Program-made: the position numbers and the translations under genes | Source of the DNA: Malachius bipustulatus | Lineage: Eukaryota; Arthropoda; Insecta; Coleoptera; Melyridae | Length of the DNA stretch: 64,000 bases | Reading direction: 5' to 3' | Assembly (NCBI GenBank): GCA_910589415.1 | Contig: OU342639.1 | Coordinates: 31,566,268 to 31,630,267, forward strand | The notes under the pieces: model-generated | Database searches by the model: none | Seen by the model: only the letters and a program-made list of their open reading frames with translations | What the model was told of the DNA's origin: nothing | Part shown: positions 1 to 11,309 of the stretch, piece by piece | Layout of the letters: each line of letters opens with the position of its first letter | Numbering within the stretch: the first letter of the stretch is position 1

Positions 1-1664
1 GCTGCTTTCTTTAAACAATCGGTCAGGGGTTTAGCTATGGTGGCATAATTTTTGATAAATTTTCTATAGTAACCGGATAGACCTAGAAAGCTTTTAATAC
101 CTTTCGTAGTTGTTGGAAGGGGTAATTTCTTGATTTTCTCAATTAATTTTGGATTTGGTTTAATTCCTTGGGTTGTGACTATATGTCCTAAATATTCAAT
201 TTCTGTTAGGAAGAAATCTGACTTTTCCAACTGAATTTTAAAATTAAATTCGCGGAGTCTTTCGAGAACCTTCTGTATGTTTGTTAGGTGCTCTTCGAAT
301 GATTTTCCTAATATTATTACATCGTCTAAATAGACTAAACATATTTTATTAAGAAGACCTTTTAAAATTTCGTTCATAACACGAGCAAAACATGCCGGTG
401 CATTACGTAAACCAAACGGCATACGCAAAAACTCGAAATGTCCGTCCTCCGTTGAGAACGCAGTTTTATGCCTATCGCTCTCGTGAATTTCGATTTGATG
501 ATAGCCGGACTTAAGGTCAATTTTGGAAAATAATTTGGACATACCTAATATATCAAGGATATTATTGATATTCGGGAGAGGATATTTGTCCTCTATTGTT
601 ACCTCATTCAGTTTTCTGAAATCGACGACCATGCGCCATTGTTTTTTACCGTCACTATTTTCTTTTTTTGGTACTAAAAAGACTGGGGCAGAGTAAGGTG
701 AACTACTCTGGGTGATGATATTATGCTCCAAAAGTTCATCTACCTGTCGATTAATTTCAGTCTTTTGACATTGGGGAAATCTATATGATTTCGTGAAAAT
801 AGGGATTTCAGATGAAAGCGGAATTTTATGCTTAACAATTGAAGAGAAGGTAAGCTTGTCACTTTCGTGGTAAAATACGTCTACATAATCTTTGATCTTA
901 TTAAAAATTATTGTTTTATCATTAGTTGTCAAATGATTCAATTTATTATTTAGACTTTCATAAAAATTATCAAACTTTTCAAAGTTTCCTTTCGCATAGC
1001 ATACATCTACATTTTTGAGATCAATGTGATGCGCAAGAATTGGTTTTGATAATGATAAAATTCGGTTTTGATTATCTTTATTTCGTATTAATGGAACTTT
1101 AACTTTAAAATTATCAGCAGTATTTATATTCTCGGGGATCTCATAATGACCTAGTTGTTGCTGGGGAATTAATACAGTTCCTTTTCTGATGGTCACTGGT
1201 ATAATTACATCACTCTGTTCAGGAGTAATCTGAGTTTGAAAATAATTTAATGCAGCTGGTTCATACCTACATAAATCATATTCTATACCGTTGAGAAAAA
1301 TAGTACCTGAATTGTAATTTAATATCATGTTTAATTCTTCTAACGTTTGCGTTCCTAGCAAGAGGTCGAAGTGTTCATGAAAATTAATTACATAAAATTT
1401 CAAAGGTTGTCCAGGCAGGAAGAAATCTGCGATAACTACTTTATTATGTTCCGATTGATTGTAAATTGTTTTGATTGTAAACTTTTCGTCAAATATTTGA
1501 TTTGGAAAGTATTTTTTAGCAATTTTGGATGACATGAGCGAATTAGTTGCTCCTGAATCTATTAAAATTTTTAAACCGTTAATTTCTAAATAGGGTAGGC
1601 TTGAAGAAATGATGTTATGATTGGTTTCGATTATTTGTTTTCCGAGGCCGGTAAACGAAAATTT
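1..1664 (-). CDS. pol: pol polyprotein (aspartic protease + reverse transcriptase), partial
   Basis: Open minus-strand frame entered by -1 slippage near 1658-1664 and running off the left edge. The protease active site DSGATNS lies near 1541-1561. After a linker come the reverse transcriptase blocks: a QWRMVVDFRKLN core near 610-650, a MPFGLRNAPACF block near 390-425, and the catalytic YLDDV box near 322-336. The last visible residues (SFLGLSGYYRKFI type) near 50-100 are typical of the RT connection in Ty3/gypsy elements. No in-frame stop was found. The enzyme copies element RNA into DNA in the particle made by gag. There is no start codon of its own: it is made as a gag-pol fusion. Confidence 0.88.
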
Positions 1665-2977
1665 TCTGGTGGTTCTACTGGAATTTCGTCAGCTTCGGGC
1701 ACGTTTTGGGAATCTGTGTCATAACATATTTCATTATAATCGGGATAGTTATCCATATCATATTCTGGGTACGTGTTTTCGATTAAAGGGTCGGATTCTC
1801 CTAAATTGGGCTCTATCTCATTAAAATTGATTTGCGGAGCTCTCCAAGTGCGAAATTGTGGAGATTGAAAATTAGGATGATTCCTATATGGACTTGGTCT
1901 TAAGTTTGGGGAATTATTAGTCCTATTTATTCCACTAAAACTCGGTTGACCTGGGCGAGGTGCAAAAGGTCTGTTTTGGGAATTTTGATGTTGATTTGGG
2001 TGATTCGTATTTTGAGTATTTTGACGACTTGTATTTGGACTTGGATAAGTCGATTGAAATACAGGTTGTCGAGGTGGAAAATTATTAAAATTAGACACAT
2101 TAGGTCTTTGGGGTCTCTGAAATTGTCTTTGATAGTTATTTTGAAAATTATGAATTTGTTTGTTAGGACCATTGGATGCTGATGTTTGTGCTTCAGAGCT
2201 AAAATTGCGACTGTTGTTAATTTTATTAATTTGGTTAGCACCGTGCTTAGCCAAAAATTTTATAACTACAGGGGTAGCTGCTGCAATGGTATCCAATTCT
2301 TTGACTTCAAGAATTGTTTGCAATAATGGGGGACAATTGTTATAAAGTACTTCTAATGCGGTCTGTTCGTTAATTCGAACATGTACAGCTTTTTCAGCGG
2401 CTGTTAATGCTGTGTCTGATTGAGTTTTAATGTCTAATTGAGTTTGTACTGATTTGATGCGCTCTATGAAATCTGTTAAACTTTCTCTAGGGTTGATAGT
2501 TAGATATTTGAATTTGTGACATAATGTTAACCTGTCGGTATGGTCACCAAATTTCGTGCGTAACGCATCTTTTAATTGTGTCCAGTTAGTTAAATCTGAT
2601 CTTGTACTAGCAAAAGTTTCTGCTGGACCTTTTAATTTACTTAAAATCAAACAATAAGAGTAATCGTTTAAAGTTAAATCGGCTGTGTTGGCATATTTAG
2701 CATGAAATTTTTCTACACGAGTAATGAAAACTTCTAACGTGTTCTGATCACCATTGAAAGTGGGAATAACATCGCCATAATTTCTAGCTGCGCTAATTAA
2801 GCTTTCGGTAGTTGCAGGCATATTTAAATTTCTTGGTAAAGCAGGTGGCTGCTCTATAAAAGGATTTAAAATACTATTTACAGCGATTTCTTGACCAGGC
2901 TCGTATAAATGATCGTTACTGGAATGTGCTAAGTTCTCGTTATATTCAACGATAGTTACTCTTTCAGTACCTGACAT
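1631..2977 (-). CDS. gag: gag-like structural protein
   Basis: 448 codons from an ATG at 2977-2975. The first half holds an errantivirus-type capsid region (PTFNGDQNTLEVFI, a YCLILSKLKG segment, and a FGDHTDRLTL segment about one third in). The second half is rich in N, Q, P, F and R, lacks CCHC zinc knuckles, and probably binds RNA through its basic patches, as in gypsy-group gag proteins. An acidic tail (about residues 395-440) precedes the slip site. The frame is complete with no internal stop, unlike the decayed elements elsewhere in the window. The 3' end overlaps pol by about 34 bases. It forms the intracellular particle. Confidence 0.85.
   Translation of the reverse strand: MSGTERVTIVEYNENLAHSSNDHLYEPGQEIAVNSILNPFIEQPPALPRNLNMPATTESLISAARNYGDVIPTFNGDQNTLEVFITRVEKFHAKYANTADLTLNDYSYCLILSKLKGPAETFASTRSDLTNWTQLKDALRTKFGDHTDRLTLCHKFKYLTINPRESLTDFIERIKSVQTQLDIKTQSDTALTAAEKAVHVRINEQTALEVLYNNCPPLLQTILEVKELDTIAAATPVVIKFLAKHGANQINKINNSRNFSSEAQTSASNGPNKQIHNFQNNYQRQFQRPQRPNVSNFNNFPPRQPVFQSTYPSPNTSRQNTQNTNHPNQHQNSQNRPFAPRPGQPSFSGINRTNNSPNLRPSPYRNHPNFQSPQFRTWRAPQINFNEIEPNLGESDPLIENTYPEYDMDNYPDYNEICYDTDSQNVPEADEIPVEPPENFRLPASENK
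1658..1664 (-). promoter_or_regulatory. -1 ribosomal frameshift slip site (A AAT TTT)
   Basis: In the gag frame the minus strand reads GAA AAT TTT, giving the X XXY YYZ heptamer A AAT TTT. Slipping back one base moves the ribosome from the gag frame (codon low ends at 2 mod 3) to the pol frame (0 mod 3), and both frames are open across 1631-1664. The gag stop follows about nine codons later. I did not model a downstream pseudoknot. Confidence 0.7.
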
Positions 2978-3890
2978 AAATGAACTTTAATATTATTTTT
3001 AGAATAAGTGAATTAAAGCTTGCTCTTTATTTCTTACTCTGATTTAGAATTCTCTATAGGATTCTACAAAATTTAATTTAAATTACTTTCTATGCATTTA
3101 TCGATAACAGTAAATTATTCTTGATCTATCAAAATATCAATATCTTTGTAATTATCAAAAAAAAAATAAATTCGTTTCAGTTGTTTGAAACTTTCTTTTA
3201 CATATACATAACTTGGTGTAAAATAAAATCAATAAAAATCAAAGGAGGTGAAACATGGAATGTGACTTACTACTTAAATTTTCTCCTTTCTCCTTGATTA
3301 GCTTTACGTTCTGATGACTCGGGTTGGACAGTTTTCCTTCTGGATTTCTCGGGTTGAGCAGTTTTCCTTCTGTTTGACTCGGGTTGGACAGTTTTCCTTC
3401 TGTTGGCTCGGGTTTATTAGTTTTCCTTCTATATTGCTCGGGTTGGACAGTTTTCCTTCTGTTGGCTCGGGTTTATTAGTTTTCCTTCTATATTGCTCGG
3501 GTTGGACAGTTTTCCTTCTGTTGTCTTGGGTTTATTAGTTTTCCTTCTAAGGGTAGAATACTTGAACTAGTGTTGTCTAGCGGCGGCAACACTTTGAAGA
3601 CGTTCTCGAGTTGACGGGGTTGCTCTTCTGCTGCGGGGTATGGAAGACCTCAACGTTATGTGGGGTTGCTTCTCGTCGTAACAGGGAGACCTCGATTTTA
3701 CGGGTTGGTTGCTTCTGGTTGCTAATTGACGTTGACCACTACTCAATTCTTCTAGCACTTTGCACTTTTAAGTAGGCTGTTTACCTACTTTGTTGGGCTA
3801 CAATTCACTGCAATCCTGCACTTCACTGTAATCCTGGGTGCACTATAGGTTACCGGATTTCGCGATTAATCGATTATCGATTATTGAAAA
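2978..3890 (-). other. Retroelement untranslated leader
   Basis: About 900 bases between primer site and gag start. It contains the tandem array at 3318-3551 and, at 3570-3770, a second looser set of GGGGTTGCTTCT/GGTTGCTTCTGG motifs. No conserved coding frame was recognised. A short A/T-rich stretch precedes gag. The gypsy element of Drosophila carries its Su(Hw) insulator in the same position, which is the main reason to note it. Confidence 0.6.
3318..3551. repeat. Tandem array, 8 units of 29-30 bp (59-bp higher-order unit)
   Basis: Plus strand: eight units, each opening CTCGGGTT and containing AGTTTTCCTTCT. From the third unit on, GGACAG-type and TTATTAG-type units alternate, giving a 59-bp dimeric repeat. 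Neighbouring dimers are almost identical, so the array expanded recently by dimer duplication. It lies wholly inside the retroelement leader. Confidence 0.9.
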
Positions 3891-3908
3891 TCCGTTCCGA
3901 CTGCGCCA
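3891..3908 (-). other. tRNA-Ser-type primer binding site
   Basis: The minus strand reads TGGCGCAGTCGGAACGGA directly after the LTR end. Errantiviruses such as 17.6 and 297 use a TGGCGCAGTCGG site complementary to the tRNA-Ser 3' end. Its first T is shared with the LTR terminus. Confidence 0.8.
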
Positions 3909-4152
3909 GTTACGATACGTAGAGCCGAAATTCTGTTTTTAAAAGAAAACTCAAAAACTTATTATTCGACTCTTTATTGCATATCGGACTATCCGCCAAG
4001 TACGCGACTGTGCGGGACGAATACCAGACAAATAGTGAGCGTTCAACTCTGTTCAAGTCTCGAAAGAAATAATACATGTTAATTCAGCATTTGCTAATTA
4101 CAGTAATAAAGATCATATTTCATAGGTAGTCAGCTATTATGGCTATATAACT
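3909..4152 (-). repeat. 5' LTR of the errantivirus-like element
   Basis: Bounded by the primer site at 3908 and by AGTTATATAG reading in from 4152. The ends form the inverted pair AGTTA/TAACT expected for this group. At about 245 bp it is shorter than the gypsy or 17.6 LTRs. The partner LTR is outside the window, so the 4152 end rests on the terminal motif only and no target duplication can be checked. Confidence 0.65.
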
Positions 4153-5434
4153 CGCGTCGTTCTTCGCAATTTTATATCGCTTGTAAAAAATGAAAAATGT
4201 AAGTATGGGAACGTTCAGAAATGTTTAAATTTGTTTCACTAGGATATACTTTCTTTTATATGTTTGAAAAGAACGCATCATCATCGGAGTGCCGCCCTCT
4301 ATGATTTTTCAATTTGTATTTTTTTCTACAAACCATTCTCATCAAGTAAGAAAGAGAGTCTATTTGGCTGCTGTTATCAATATATAAGTGCAGTTATGCT
4401 TTAGAGAGGCAAGTTGATTTTCATTCAATTTCCTCCCAAAACCTGTTTCCAGAAGAATTCTAAATTGGAGTAATTTTTTGCGCAATATTTTATTTTTTAT
4501 GTTTTTCCTGGGTCAATTTTCGTCTCTGGATTTTGTTGCCTGAAGTTTCATTTTATGAGGCTAAAATTTAATAAATTTAGCTTCAATATGAAGAAAAAAG
4601 TCGACGAGTAAAAAATTTATCACTTCAACTTCAAGCAAACAGTTGATTTTTTTATCATCCTGTAAATACTGGTGTTAAAGTGAAAATTTCCAAAACGGTC
4701 TGGAAACGAGACACCATCAAGCTTGAAATTTTCTTCAAAAAAAATCGGGTGTCGGCGTGATAAAGCCCCATTGAAAATACGAAAACAGTCTCTACACCAT
4801 TTTACACAATTATTCTGAAAAAAAAATTCGGGGGGAACCCCGGACCCCCTTTCTCTGGAGGATACTTTGTTTCGAGGATATTTCCTTTTTTTGGAAGACT
4901 CACACACATCATTAATATCATTGAGAAATTTGGGAGGGGGGGGGGGGGGGGAAGTTCTTATCGCCGCCACTGCTCCTAAAATTTGGAATGAATACGTTCT
5001 GGAAACAACAATAAATCAAGAAGCAAGGAACTGACTAAAATCAATTAAGTAGATAAATTTGACTTCTATAAATTTGTGATTTTTCTACTTTACCAAAAGC
5101 TATCTTGGTAATAAAACGCGATTTTATGGCAGAAAAATAAAATGTTTTAATTGATTTTTCTAGAAAACGATTATCTCTAAGCATCATCATTTGCGGATTT
5201 AAATCCAACGCTTCTATATTGCATTTAACTACTGTACGTAATTTACTTGTCCAAAATATAACTTGTCCAGAAATCACAACCCATAATTTTTCCAACCATC
5301 ACTTGATTTAGTCCTGTTTTTGCAAATAGAATAACAACGTCGTTCATATATCTTGATAGCAGATGGATGAAATATTCTTTATCCGTATAACCACCCACAC
5401 AATTAAGGTCCCAAAATAACGTGTTATTTTACAG
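4153..5434. other. Non-coding stretch before the trehalase exons
   Basis: No trehalase exon or other recognisable gene on either strand. It includes a G homopolymer at about 4935-4951 and a GGGGGGAACCCCGG-type motif near 4830 that resembles degenerate transposon ends. If the trehalase gene is intact, this is intron, and the LTR element to the left would then sit in that intron or beyond it. Confidence 0.5.
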
Positions 5435-6818
5435 GAAACTTAACAAGTTTGAAGACCCGATACATCGTGCCCGTAGACCTAAATGCCTTCATATACTGGA
5501 ATGCTGTGATTCTATCAGACTTCCACAAGTTGCTTGGCAATGAAAATAGATCACTACACTACATTAGAATCTCAAAGCAGTGGCTAGATGCAGTGAATGC
5601 GGTGCTCTGGCATGAAGAATCAGGAGTCTGGCTAGACTACGATCTTCTCAATGGGGTAAAGAGGGACTACTTCTCCCCGTCCAATATTTCGCCTCTATGG
5701 ACTGGTTGCTACAATCAGTCAGATTCGGCAAATGTTGTACGACAGGTTCTCAATTATCTCCATGCTAAAAATATTATGAATTACCCTGGTGGTGTGCCTA
5801 CTTCCTTGGAACACACTGGGGAGCAGTGGGATTTTCCTAATGCTTGGCCACCACTGCAACACATCATGATCGTCGGGCTCGGTAACACCGAGAATGACGC
5901 TGCTCAAAAATTGGCTTTCGAAATGGCAGAGAATTGGCTCAAGTCTAATTACAAGGCATATATGGAAACTAAGATTATGTATGAGAAAGTGAGTACCTAC
6001 CTTTTATCGCTGTTAAATTCCTATTCCCGCCACCCTTATGAAAAAATTCAAAATTCAGTATCTTTCTATTATACCTTAATGAAAGACTCACTTCCATCTT
6101 TCATATATAGTTGAGTATATTTTGCCACACCTAATATAGTTTGTCCTATATGTTCAATATGAAAAATGTCACTAGATTTATTTACAATTGAACCAAACTA
6201 CTGTCCAATTTTTATAAGAAGGCGAAAGCTAGGCCCAACTGCGCGTCTTGGGAGCTTTGTTCACCGCCACTATGTTCGATAAACAGCGGAGATACTCTTA
6301 TCAGCCTTATATGGTTGGTTGTTTCTTTTTAACCAGGACACCGACTAACATTATTGTTATTATTGGACGAAAAATATTCAGGGGTTTGGAGACGGTAAAC
6401 CACCCTTATCTGCGCAGTAAGAACTTATTCGCCTTCCTATAATAACTGGACTGTACATACGTACTTGTGCTTTTCTGGAGAGGGTATAGAAAAAACATAA
6501 AAGGCTTTTTTTATTTATATTTTTGATTTACATAATAAAGACAGCACTGTTCTACTTTCACAGTATGATGCTACTGTAGCAGGAGGTCATGGAAGTGGTG
6601 GCGAATATGAAGTCCAGGAAGGTTTCGGATGGAGTAATGGTATAATTATGGACCTCCTAAATACATATGGTAAAGCAATCAAGCTCAATGCGGACAACCA
6701 CATTTCACAGGACAAGATACCATTCGTGAAGAAAACTTCATCATCCCCAAACAATTACCACTTAGTCACAACGGCAACGGCTCTGGTTGCTTTAATTACG
6801 GCAGGATTTATAGGGTGA
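5435..6818 (+). CDS. Trehalase (GH37), last two exons, membrane-anchored form
   Basis: Exons 5435-5988 and 6564-6818, with AG at 5433-5434, GTGAGT at 5989 and CAG at 6561-6563. They join in phase 0 and end at TGA 6816-6818. Exon one opens mid-codon and carries IVPVDLNAF and the family signature QWDFPNAWPP (about 5827-5856). Exon two carries GGEYEVQEGFGWSNG, the glycine-rich block that includes the catalytic base in GH37. A hydrophobic tail (LVTTATALVALITAGFIG) follows, as expected for the membrane-bound insect type (TRE-2) that splits extracellular trehalose to glucose. The N-terminal half, with the catalytic acid region and signal peptide, is absent, and no upstream exon is found in 5.4 kb. 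So this is either a gene with a long 5' intron or a truncated duplicate. Both exons are open and both splice sites good, which favours a live gene. Confidence 0.85.
6195..6275. repeat. Dispersed repeat in the trehalase intron
   Basis: About 80 bases (TATAAGAAGGCG...CAACTGCGC...) match, in inverted orientation, 46560-46640 downstream of ATG4. Two diverged copies 40 kb apart mark an interspersed transposon family. I cannot define its ends. Confidence 0.5.
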
Positions 6819-9800
6819 GGTCAGTGTTGAAATGTGTAGTTATAAACATATAAAGAGAGAGCAACAAAAATTATCGAGGCCTTGGAAGAGTGGGAGAGAA
6901 GCGTTTATTTATATCCCAACTAGGTTTTGCCAATGTAATAATATGCAGCGTTTTGATTGGTGGAAGTCAAATGTATGATCGTTCATAACCGTTCGAGTTC
7001 GTGTCGTCCGTTTGTTGTGTTTGGTCTTTCTCTTCATCTGTCTTCTTCTAGTTAGAGCACAAAAAAAATTTGTTCCAAATAATTGCCACTAAATCAGGAT
7101 TTTATCGGTCGTTATAGTTTTTATTTTTGAAACACTTTCATTCTATTGATTTAGGTTTACCTCTTGGTTTATTGTTGTAAAATGTGTTAAATAATTGTCA
7201 TTATAGTAATTATTAATTAGCCCCAGAGTTCAGAAGCCGAGAGTAGGTAACCAAAGCATATTATCCCGTAATACTTTCGGCCTGTAAGGGATGAGCTGAG
7301 GTCGGGGAGGACAAATTTTTAATTATGAATTTTTTTTTCAACTTTTGTACTTACTTCTTGTTTGTTTTCATTTGTTCACACATTATAAGGTTGAAAGCTG
7401 ATGTGGAAATAGAAACTCGATGCTCGATACAAACCATGCATGCCAGCAAGCTGTTGGCTGTTGCTTCAGTGGTTTACCGCCATTATGTAACACATTTATT
7501 ATGCCTCGACCAGTTCAAAAGTGCGCGTGGTTATAAGATTCGTAAACAACTAATAGGAGAGCTAGGAGGTATGTCTTGGCAAAACCTAGTTGGGATATAA
7601 ATAAACGCAGTTTGACAAGCGTCTCGCGAGACTGGCTTATTTGAGTCTAAAAACCGGTCACGACATCTTCCTTTGAAAAAAAAACAATACAAAATGAGCC
7701 GCAGTTTTTTTTTAGCTTCATATAAGTTAGCCGTATCGCGAGACACTTTTCGAGTTTAGATATTTCAATTTGTGAAGTGAATTAACGTGAACCAACGTTA
7801 GGAATTTTGCACCTCGACATACATTACAAAAGTCATATTGCTTAGCGCCAAACTTTTTTTGTTGTTGCTCTCACTCTTTATTTTACTTTTAATTGAAAAA
7901 GGATCGAAACTGAAGAATATATTTATTTCAGGATATTACTGTGATGTCAGTTCAGTGCTTCAATATAAAAGATTTATGTGGACATCTCATCTTTGAAAAG
8001 ATGTTATTTTTTATATATATGAGTATGTAGTTTTATTTGCCTGCATAATTATATTTTTTCTACAGTTACTTAAGCCCGTTATACCTAGTCTATATAGGTA
8101 CTCAATTATTTTGGCTCGAAATAAAAAAATGTTGCCACTATTTCATTATTTATTTCTTTCATTTTTTTTTATTTTTTGTTATAGACGTGATGATCAAGTT
8201 TGCAGCAATGAAGAATCAGTGTGTAATGAATAATGATAGCTAGTTAACCTAGCTAAAATTATTAAAATGACTCAAAGTAGAGTTACTAAAATGAAAAGAA
8301 GAATTTAGATCTCCCGCCTGAAACTGAATGTTTAAATTTAAAAATCCGAATATCTATTTTCGGGTCAAGTGGATAGGCAACTCTGTATACACACACGAGT
8401 ATTTTTTGTGGTATAAATACGAAATACGTAATATGAAAAACCAAAACTATGCCCTATAAAAATGCATTGATCATAGAATAAGCTACATCTAATTTCATAG
8501 CTCAAAGGTCCTACATACTTTGTTTTTTAAACTTCAATAAATTAAAAGCACATAAGAAAAAATATTTTGAATATAAAAACCTGCTTAAGCAGTAGGGTGT
8601 TTTTTTTTATTTCTACCTGATCACTTCCTAATCCTAAGTTTTCTATTTATTCCCTCTTTTTTAAAAATATGGCATCCTGCTTGGTAATATGAAATTTTTT
8701 AGAAATTGCTCCCAATCAAAACTTGTATGAATGCAAATGCCATCAAATAGCGAAAAAGTTGTTGCTATATCACTGCTTGAACGCAATTCAGTCCTGAATC
8801 AACAAACTCTTGCCCATTATATATTGTATTTATATACCTACTAAGGATTAGGATTATAAAATCCAAACAATTGTTTTCAAAGGGAGAGCACCAGAAACTG
8901 ATCAGGGCTTAGACAATATAATAAAAGATGGACTGAGATATTATAAACTCTGAAAAAGTGTCCCTCAATCCCTCTCTCTGCAAACGGGACTGTTCAAAAC
9001 AATAAATGCCAGATCAATAATAATACTGCACTTACCATGAAAGATCACAACGTCTCAAGTAGATAATAATCTCAAAGGATCCCGTTTTACTTTGCCACAT
9101 CTGGCAACATGAATGTTTACGCTCAGTCAGAGGGTTTGTTTACATAACACCATAATAAGGGTGGGTGTTTTTCAAACAGTTGTAAGTTCCTTGTTATTTA
9201 TATTTTCAGCTCTAGCTTTCACTCGGTTTAAGCTTTAATAATTAGTTTTTTAAGTAAGTAAAAAAATATGACGAAAGCGTGTTCTGTTTGTGAGAAAACT
9301 TCGAAAGGTAGTTTTTCATCCTAAGCAACCCAAAGCCATCAAAGGATCATCATGGGCTTAAGGTATAAAAATGAATGTAGTGAAAGGTACCCCTAGATTT
9401 TTAATAAAATTCGTACTATTACCATTAGTCTTAGAAACGGTATTTAAATTACATAACAATTAATTACTTTTTCAATATTAATAAAGATTAATTAATAATT
9501 AATAAATTGATTAGAGTTATGCATGTTTTGTAATTGTAATGAATTTGTCTATGTAATAGTTTTTTTTATATAAGAATATTGTAGAATACCTTGCTTTAAT
9601 GACTAATGTGTCTTCTAATTTTTTTTCCACATTCATTATTCCATATATTTTCGGGGTGGTGAGAATAATAATTTTTGTACCTCCCAGAGTACCATTCTGT
9701 TATTAGACAGGTGTTATTTCTTATTATTTTAGTGTCTATAAGAAAGAAATATTTGAAGAATTACATATTAATTTTCCCCTTCAACATCAAATTAAATTTT

Positions 9801-11309
9801 ATTGTATAGCTAACAAAAATGTCGACTGTAGTTTTTCTACTAGTTCGAACAATAAATAATGTCACAACATATTTCTTACACAAGTAATTTTGGAATTGGG
9901 AAATCCAATAAATCATTTGTAACATATTGAGCTAATTGTTAAATTCAATTGAATATAATAAAATTATGTTTTTTTTCTGTCTTGAAATTATAATTTCTTT
10001 AAAAAATCTACCCACTGAATACTTCAAAAAATTAAACTTGGAAAACTATTTTTTTGAAAGCCATATTATTATTGTCAACCTCTAATAATTTAAGATAATC
10101 AAAATATGAGGAGGGCAGTAATATTCTAACAATATCATCAAATAATTCATAAAATAGACCACTTAGGGCCGGTGGCAGGAACGTGAAAAAATTCAGATTA
10201 TTACTAATTTTAAGTTGCAAATTTTGAAAATGTGGTGAGTATTTTCAATGATCTTTCATTTTTTATCGGCAATTAGCTCTTCTAAAGGGGAGTAGAATTC
10301 ACTTTCAGCAATATCAGAACAAAACTTTGGTAATGCAGGGCATTTTAAAATCGGTGATTATCTGACAAATTTTTAATTAGGTTCGTGTAACCGGACATTA
10401 CTCTAGTTTTGGAATAAAATCAACCAAAAATATAAGAATTAAAAAAATAAATTACTACTACTGATGATTTTTGTACGTTTTCTTTTATTTTCTATAGGTA
10501 GGTAAATGTTTTTTCTTTAATATCTATAAGTATTCCCATAATATGTTCTCAACAGTGTAGTAGTACTAAATTTTTTTTTGTAGCAACAACTGCAAATAAA
10601 ATAATATTATGATCATTATTATATTTCCTATTACTGAACTCGAGCGCGCCACTGCTGTATCAGTTGGCTTGTTTTGGTTTTACGCCCTTCTCCTTGCCCC
10701 ACTACACGCCGCATCGAAGTGTGAGTCTGTATGTCAACAAACCAAAACCCTCTTCACGCTTAGATAGGGAATGTGTGGTCCATATTTATTTTATTGTCTA
10801 AGCATCAGGGCTTCATAGAATCATTTGCAGGACGACAGGTGAGTAAAAGAGTTTTTATGGAGTTATGCCCATGGAGACGTTTAACTCCAAAAGTTACGTA
10901 ACATTTGAAGGAGAGCCAAGTGCCATAATGATTCAGCAGGGTCCAACAAAAAAGTGGTCACATGAAGCTTTGTAGAGTTGAACACTATACTAATACTCCT
11001 AACATTTATCTACACAAAAAAATTAAATATAAATGACATTTGCCTAAAATTTGACTCAGTTTGCAATTTATGATAGGGAAAAAGAAATCTATGAATCTGA
11101 ATAAATTACAAAGTTAGGTAGTTTGGAGGTTTTTTTAAAAACTGTGATGGGATATTACTGATGAATAACAATAACAAGACAACCAATTTCCAAAAAAACT
11201 TTAATGCATATGCCTAGTAATACAAATAACATGATAAACAAACATTGAAATTCTAAAGAAAACAAATATCGAAATTCTAAATAAATATTAACACAAATAG
11301 TCAAAATAA
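6819..11309. other. Intergenic, trehalase to KCMF1 3' end
   Basis: AT-rich spacer with homopolymer runs. Beyond the inverted repeat at 6901-7608 nothing is firmly identifiable. Near 9269 there is an ATG followed by a short Cys-containing frame (ACSVCEKTSK) ending at a GTAGTT that could be a donor. Near 10841 an ACAG/GTGAGT donor-like site follows a G+C-rich patch. Either could be a first exon of an unseen plus-strand transcript, but no partner exon was found. KCMF1 3' UTR probably occupies the right end. Confidence 0.4.
6901..7608. repeat. Perfect 33-bp inverted repeat pair, 642 bp apart
   Basis: 6901-6933 and 7576-7608 are exact reverse complements (GCGTTTATTTATATCCCAAC... and its mirror). 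An outer, weaker pair (GAGAGAGCAACAAAAA near 6856 and TTTGTTGTTGCTCTC near 7857) encloses them. The arms may be the ends of a MITE-like element or two opposed copies of one repeat. A 91-codon frame between them (7325-7600) has no recognisable family. Confidence 0.65.

Larger units (their letters stand above)
1..4152 (-). mobile_element. Gypsy/errantivirus-like LTR retrotransposon, 5' half
   Basis: Reading on the minus strand from 4152 downwards: an LTR with AGTTA...TAACT ends, a primer site matching a tRNA-Ser 3' end, a leader of about 0.9 kb with tandem repeats, gag, a -1 slip site, then protease and reverse transcriptase continuing past base 1. LTR termini of the AGTTA type, a TGGCGCAG primer site and a gag-pol -1 shift are the hallmarks of the gypsy/17.6 group of Metaviridae. 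RNase H, integrase, any env and the 3' LTR would lie left of the window, so completeness and age cannot be judged. The gag frame is unbroken and no stop is seen in pol, so the copy is young or recently active. Confidence 0.88.

Noticed and set aside
4620..4970. 116-codon minus-strand frame
   Set aside because: Starts in a poly-G run giving poly-Pro, has no family features, and resembles degenerate repeat DNA.
7325..7600. 91-codon plus frame with a hydrophobic start resembling a signal peptide
   Set aside because: Poly-T start, no family match, and its end overlaps the right arm of the 33-bp inverted repeat.
9269..9310. First exon of a zinc finger gene (ATG, Cys-x-x-Cys)
   Set aside because: Only about 14 codons with a weak donor and no continuing exon; mentioned only in the spacer entry.
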